DNA from: Methanosarcinales archaeon
Lineage (GTDB): Archaea; Halobacteriota; Methanosarcinia; DSM-18856; Methermicoccaceae
Direction: 5' to 3'
NCBI GenBank assembly: GCA_003661015.1
Contig: QMVI01000027.1
Span: 1-9,469, forward strand
Length of the DNA stretch: 9,469 bases
The position numbers were made by a program, and so were the translations under genes. Positions 7,094-9,469 of this stretch are shown here, in pieces (positions within the stretch are counted from its first letter, which is position 1; each line of letters starts with the position of its first letter). The notes below the pieces were generated by a model. That model was not told where the DNA came from. It worked only from the letters and a program-made list of their open reading frames with translations, and ran no database searches.

Positions 7094-7207
7094 TTACGCA
7101 GATGATGATGCTAAGGCTTGGAGTATTATTATGGCAAGGAAGCCTATAGCTATCATCAAATAAATCATCCACATCTCTTTTGTGCCTTCTGGTTGTACTT
7201 CAGCCAT
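7094..7207 (-). CDS. Small single-helix membrane protein between mtbB and the permease
   Basis: A 37-residue protein: a polar N-terminus (MAEVQPEGTKEM), one hydrophobic helix (about 13-33: WMIYLMIAIG then FLAIIILQALA) and a short Ser/Ala end. The ATG at 7207 follows GGGGGGAT by about 6 bases, and the TAA at 7094-7096 lies 30 bases before the permease ATG; those 30 bases are purine-rich and hold the permease's ribosome-binding site. I do not recognise a named family. Position, size and topology suggest an accessory or stabilising subunit of the permease, or a small membrane regulator. The clean ribosome-binding site, ATG start and operon fit make it likely to be real despite its size. Confidence 0.7.
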   Translation of the reverse strand: MAEVQPEGTKEMWMIYLMIAIGFLAIIILQALASSSA

Positions 7208-7232
7208 TTGTATCCCCCCAAATATAAATAAA

Positions 7233-7250
7233 GATGCCCAAAAGGGCATC
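7233..7250 (-). terminator. Hairpin overlapping the mtbB stop with T-rich tail
   Basis: On the minus strand GATGCCC-TTTT-GGGCATC is a perfect 7-bp stem with a 4-base loop, beginning inside the TGA stop of mtbB and followed by TTTATTTATATTT. It looks like an intrinsic terminator or RNA-stabilising hairpin between mtbCB and the permease genes. It could lower expression of the transport genes relative to the abundant methyltransferase. The T-rich tail also contains ATTTATATTT, which could act as a TATA element for a separate downstream transcript, though it is close to the next ATG. Confidence 0.6.
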
Positions 7251-8649
7251 ACTCCAATTTCATTTTAGACTTGAGCCTCTCGACTGGGGCAATTGGTATG
7301 TCAAGTAGTTCAGATATTCTCGCTTTTGCCTCGATACCAGTCGCAGCTCCCGGTACAGATGTCACAACACCTATGTCAAGCTCCTCTCTCAGGTTGCGCA
7401 TAGTCTCAACATCAACGAGCTCGATCACATCCACGCCAAGTTTCTTGGCAACGTATTCCTTTGCCTCCTTGAGCCTCATGCGCTTGGCAAACTGCATCCT
7501 TGCGACGAGGTCTCCTGCAGCCCTGATACCCTGCATACCAGACGCCATGACGTGGGCGATTGGCATGCCCATTGGGTCTCCGACTCCGATCTAAATTCCA
7601 TCCACCTTGGCAATTTCGGCCATTGCCTTGGAAGCTCTGGTTACCATGTCTGTTGCTGGAGTCTCGAACATTGGTGTTCCACCGACACCCATACCCATGT
7701 TCACATGGATTGGAATGTCTGAAGCCTCAACACATGCCTTCACAAAAGTAACAGCTCTTGCCATGTTCCATGCCATGTCTCTGCTTGTGTTTGTGTTGCA
7801 GACTGGACCGAACACATCCACACCTGCCTTCTCGGCAACCTTCACCTGCTCGTGTGGATAGAGACCAGCGAGTCTTGTGCCTTTGTACTCGATGCTTCCG
7901 TGAATTCCTATCACGTTTTCTGCAGCCATTCCCATTTCGACGACAAGCCCCGTGTCTCTCTTCAGTTCCTCTGTAGCCATCAATGTGGCGTAGAAGTCAG
8001 CATCTCCGGCAGCTGCTGTGGTGTCAAAGTTGACTCCCTCACAGCCAACATCCCAGAGATTCTTCATGATGTAAACCATGTCTCTGTGGGCATGCTCTGC
8101 AGCCTTCTCCTGAGCTTCAAGAGCGCCTGCCACATCACCAGCCTGGAAACGCTCAGACGGGTTGTTGAATGGTCCGTCTGGATAGTAGTACAGGCCCAGG
8201 TTTGGCATTGCACCATAAAGCACCAATATGGTTGCGAGCAGATTCACCCTTTCAATGGTCTGCTGCTCCTGGAAGATGATTGGTTTAACTGGCTTGAACG
8301 AGTAGTCTATGTGTCCGAGCTCCATTGTGTCGGTACCAAACGCCCTCTCGTGAATGAGAATACCTGCAAGTCTGCTCACAGGAATACCAACACCACTGTT
8401 ACCTTGGTCTCCGTCAATCCTTATGGTTCCGATGTCATGTGTGACCACGATTTCGTTACCAGGTTCCACAGAGACGTTCTTGTTTGGGTTGCACAAGATG
8501 TCCAAAAGGAATTCCTGCTCATCATCTGACAGGGCTGGAATCTCACCCCTCTCGGCAGCATCATTCGTACCTGCCTCGATGGAGTTCTTCATTTCCTCTT
8601 TTGTCATCTTTATCAAGTGTCCATCTCCTAGACGGCAATAATACTCCAT
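7249..8649 (-). CDS. mtbB: Dimethylamine:corrinoid methyltransferase MtbB, pyrrolysine-containing
   Basis: MtbB takes a methyl group from dimethylamine and puts it on the cobalt of MtbC, the first step of methanogenesis from dimethylamine. The protein is 466 residues including Pyl at residue 353 (TAG at 7591-7593), close to the usual length and Pyl position (356) of Methanosarcina MtbB. The Pyl context KVDGI-Pyl-IGVGDPMGMP is nearly identical to known MtbB, as are DIGTIRIDGDQGNSGVG, MELGHIDYSFKPVKP, VNFDTTAAAGD, FGPVCNTNTS and MASGMQGIRAAGDLVARMQF. A standard gene caller would split it at the TAG into a 352-residue piece and a separate C-terminal piece starting near 7572. I choose ATG at 8649 over the TTG at 8655 because AGGGGGTG is spaced 7 bases from the ATG but almost touches the TTG. 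It follows mtbC by 15 bases and ends in TGA inside a hairpin. Confidence 0.97.
7591..7593 (-). other. Pyrrolysine (amber) codon of mtbB
   Basis: The minus strand reads ATT-TAG-ATC. The frame on both sides is conserved MtbB sequence (VDGI before, IGVGDP after), and this is the position where Pyl is known in MtbB. It shows that the organism must have the Pyl biosynthesis genes, PylS and the amber-decoding tRNA elsewhere in its genome. Confidence 0.96.
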
Positions 8650-8664
8650 CTTCAAACACCCCCT

Positions 8665-9309
8665 TTATTCTGCACCTACAAGTTTTTTGGCAACTTCGAC
8701 AGCTTCAGTTGCATTCTCAGCGTAAGCATCTGCGCCTATCTTCTCAGCCCATCTTGCGGTTGGGGCTGCACCACCTATCATCGTCTTGCAGGTGAGACCT
8801 TCCTTCTTCAGCAATTCAATGAGTTCCTTCTGACCAACCATTGTGGTTGTCATGAGAGCCGATGCTCCCACTATGTCTGCATTGACTTCCTTTGCCTTGT
8901 CCACGAAGTTCTGAAGTGGTGTGTCTCTGCCCACATCGTATACATCAAACCCATTCACCTTCAGCAAGGTTGCGACAACACCCTTGCCTATGTCATGAAC
9001 GTCGCCCTCGACAGTTCCAATGACAAAGGTGCCCAATTTTTCTGGTTTCTGCTCTGCTGGAATCTTCTCCTCAAGCTTTGCAGTAGCCTTCTTCATAATG
9101 TCTGCTGCTACCATTATCTGTGGTAAGAACATCTTACCCTTCTCAAAAAGGTCTCCAATTGTTGTCATTGCGTTGGTCAGTGCCTTCTCGATGATTTCCA
9201 GCGGTTCAACCCCGCCAGCCAAAGCATCGTCGCAAGCCTTCATCACTCCTTCTTCATCCAGTTTTACTAATGCTTCTTCAACTGCTTTCAAAAGTTCCTC
9301 CTTTCCCAT
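8665..9309 (-). CDS. mtbC: Dimethylamine corrinoid protein MtbC
   Basis: A 214-residue cytosolic corrinoid-binding protein that accepts the methyl group from MtbB and hands it to a methylcobamide:coenzyme M methyltransferase (MtbA-type, not in the window). The N-terminal four-helix cap covers about residues 1-90. The C-terminal Rossmann-like B12 domain starts near 92 (LGTFVIGTVEGD) and carries the base-off cobalamin signature D-x-H-x-x-G (Asp103, His105, Gly108; His105 would ligate cobalt), Ser150-Ala-Leu, and Gly179-Gly180. Length and motifs fit the MtmC/MtbC/MttC group; I choose MtbC because mtbB follows 15 bases downstream. It could also serve other methyltransferases, including the MtmB-like protein. 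The start is fixed by GGAGGTGA, 5 bases before the ATG. It ends in TAA. Confidence 0.93.
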   Translation of the reverse strand: MGKEELLKAVEEALVKLDEEGVMKACDDALAGGVEPLEIIEKALTNAMTTIGDLFEKGKMFLPQIMVAADIMKKATAKLEEKIPAEQKPEKLGTFVIGTVEGDVHDIGKGVVATLLKVNGFDVYDVGRDTPLQNFVDKAKEVNADIVGASALMTTTMVGQKELIELLKKEGLTCKTMIGGAAPTARWAEKIGADAYAENATEAVEVAKKLVGAE

Positions 9310-9312
9310 GGA

Positions 9313-9323
9313 GTCACCTCCGC
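9313..9323 (-). promoter_or_regulatory. Strong Shine-Dalgarno site of mtbC
   Basis: GCGGAGGTGAC on the minus strand contains GGAGGTGA, a near-perfect complement of the 16S rRNA 3' end, 5 bases before the ATG at 9309. It fits the high expression expected of a catabolic corrinoid protein. Confidence 0.8.
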
Positions 9324-9346
9324 AAAATTATTTGTAAAAATAGTGT

Positions 9347-9379
9347 AAAAACTTTTCGATTTTAAAAAATAAAGTTTTT
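9347..9379 (-). repeat. A+T inverted repeat in the mtbC leader
   Basis: AAAAACTTT and AAAGTTTTT (9-bp perfect arms at 9347-9355 and 9371-9379) are separated by 15 bases. On the RNA this could fold into a weak hairpin about 40 bases upstream of the start codon. In such A/T-rich sequence chance repeats are common, so a regulatory role is only possible. Confidence 0.3.
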
Positions 9380-9430
9380 TTTTGATATTTAAAGATTACT
9401 TTATTTGTAATTAAAGTTAATGACGAAAAT

Positions 9431-9439
9431 TTATATAAA
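9431..9439 (-). promoter_or_regulatory. Probable TATA box of the mtbCB operon
   Basis: The minus strand reads TTTATATAA within a very A+T-rich 160-base region upstream of mtbC that holds no gene. A start about 25 bases downstream (near 9409) would give an untranslated leader of about 100 bases; long leaders are typical of methanogen methyltransferase operons. A small dyad, ATTAC-N7-GTAAT (9395-9411), would lie at the transcript start. CTTTAAATATC (9384-9394) is a second possible TATA element that would give a leader near 55 bases. Confidence 0.5.
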
Positions 9440-9469
9440 TAACAAAGAATAAAAATAAAAAAAATAAAA

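Noticed and set aside
7852..8529. A 225-codon plus-strand open frame opposite mtbB
   Set aside because: It is fully antisense to strongly conserved MtbB coding sequence, has no recognisable domain or ribosome-binding site, and its composition is what the antisense of that gene would give.
9310..9469. A possible small RNA, CRISPR repeat or tRNA in the A+T-rich region upstream of mtbC
   Set aside because: No cloverleaf, no regularly spaced repeats and no G+C-rich structured segment are visible; TATA elements, small dyads and a leader explain it best.

Overview
The window looks like a piece of a methylotrophic archaeon that uses pyrrolysine (Pyl), most plausibly a methanogen or close relative of the Methanosarcinales type. 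Three things point there. There is a dimethylamine:corrinoid methyltransferase gene (mtbB) with an in-frame amber codon at the known Pyl position, next to its corrinoid protein (mtbC). There are archaeal-style TATA elements with strong Shine-Dalgarno sites. Short, very A+T-rich non-coding stretches separate genes of more balanced composition. I cannot name the species from the sequence.

Layout from left to right. (1) 26-1354, minus strand: a homologue of the monomethylamine methyltransferase MtmB in which the Pyl position is an ordinary phenylalanine; it ends in a T-rich terminator-like tail. (2) 1478-3040, plus strand: a CPA1/NhaP-type Na+/H+ antiporter. Its frame meets a TAG at 2924-2926 but then continues for 37 more codons, and the translation fits the usual C-terminal tail of this family; the TGA that ends it lies 2 bases from the end of the converging neighbour. 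(3) 3043-4575 and 4580-5611, minus strand: a phytoene-desaturase-like FAD oxidoreductase preceded by an ACR3/arsenite-permease-like carrier that lacks the usual cysteine; the two are translationally packed. (4) 5636-9309, minus strand: the dimethylamine module, transcribed mtbC, mtbB (amber-containing), a 37-residue one-helix membrane peptide, then an APC-family permease. A hairpin overlaps the stop codon of mtbB and another overlaps that of the permease. An A+T-rich promoter/leader of about 160 bases lies upstream of mtbC.

How the parts fit. The permease (perhaps with the small membrane peptide) would import a methylated amine. MtbB would move a methyl group from dimethylamine to the cobalt of MtbC, and the methyl-corrinoid would feed coenzyme M methylation by an MtbA-type enzyme that is not in the window. 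The Pyl-free MtmB paralogue may use the same or another corrinoid protein but probably not the standard substrate chemistry. The antiporter fits an organism with sodium-coupled energy metabolism. The carrier/FAD-enzyme pair has no obvious link to methylamines.

The most interesting signals are the probable amber readthrough in the antiporter (a candidate new Pyl protein) and the Pyl-less, active-site-altered MtmB paralogue in an organism that still decodes amber as Pyl. If the antiporter amber is sense, none of the eight genes here ends in TAG.
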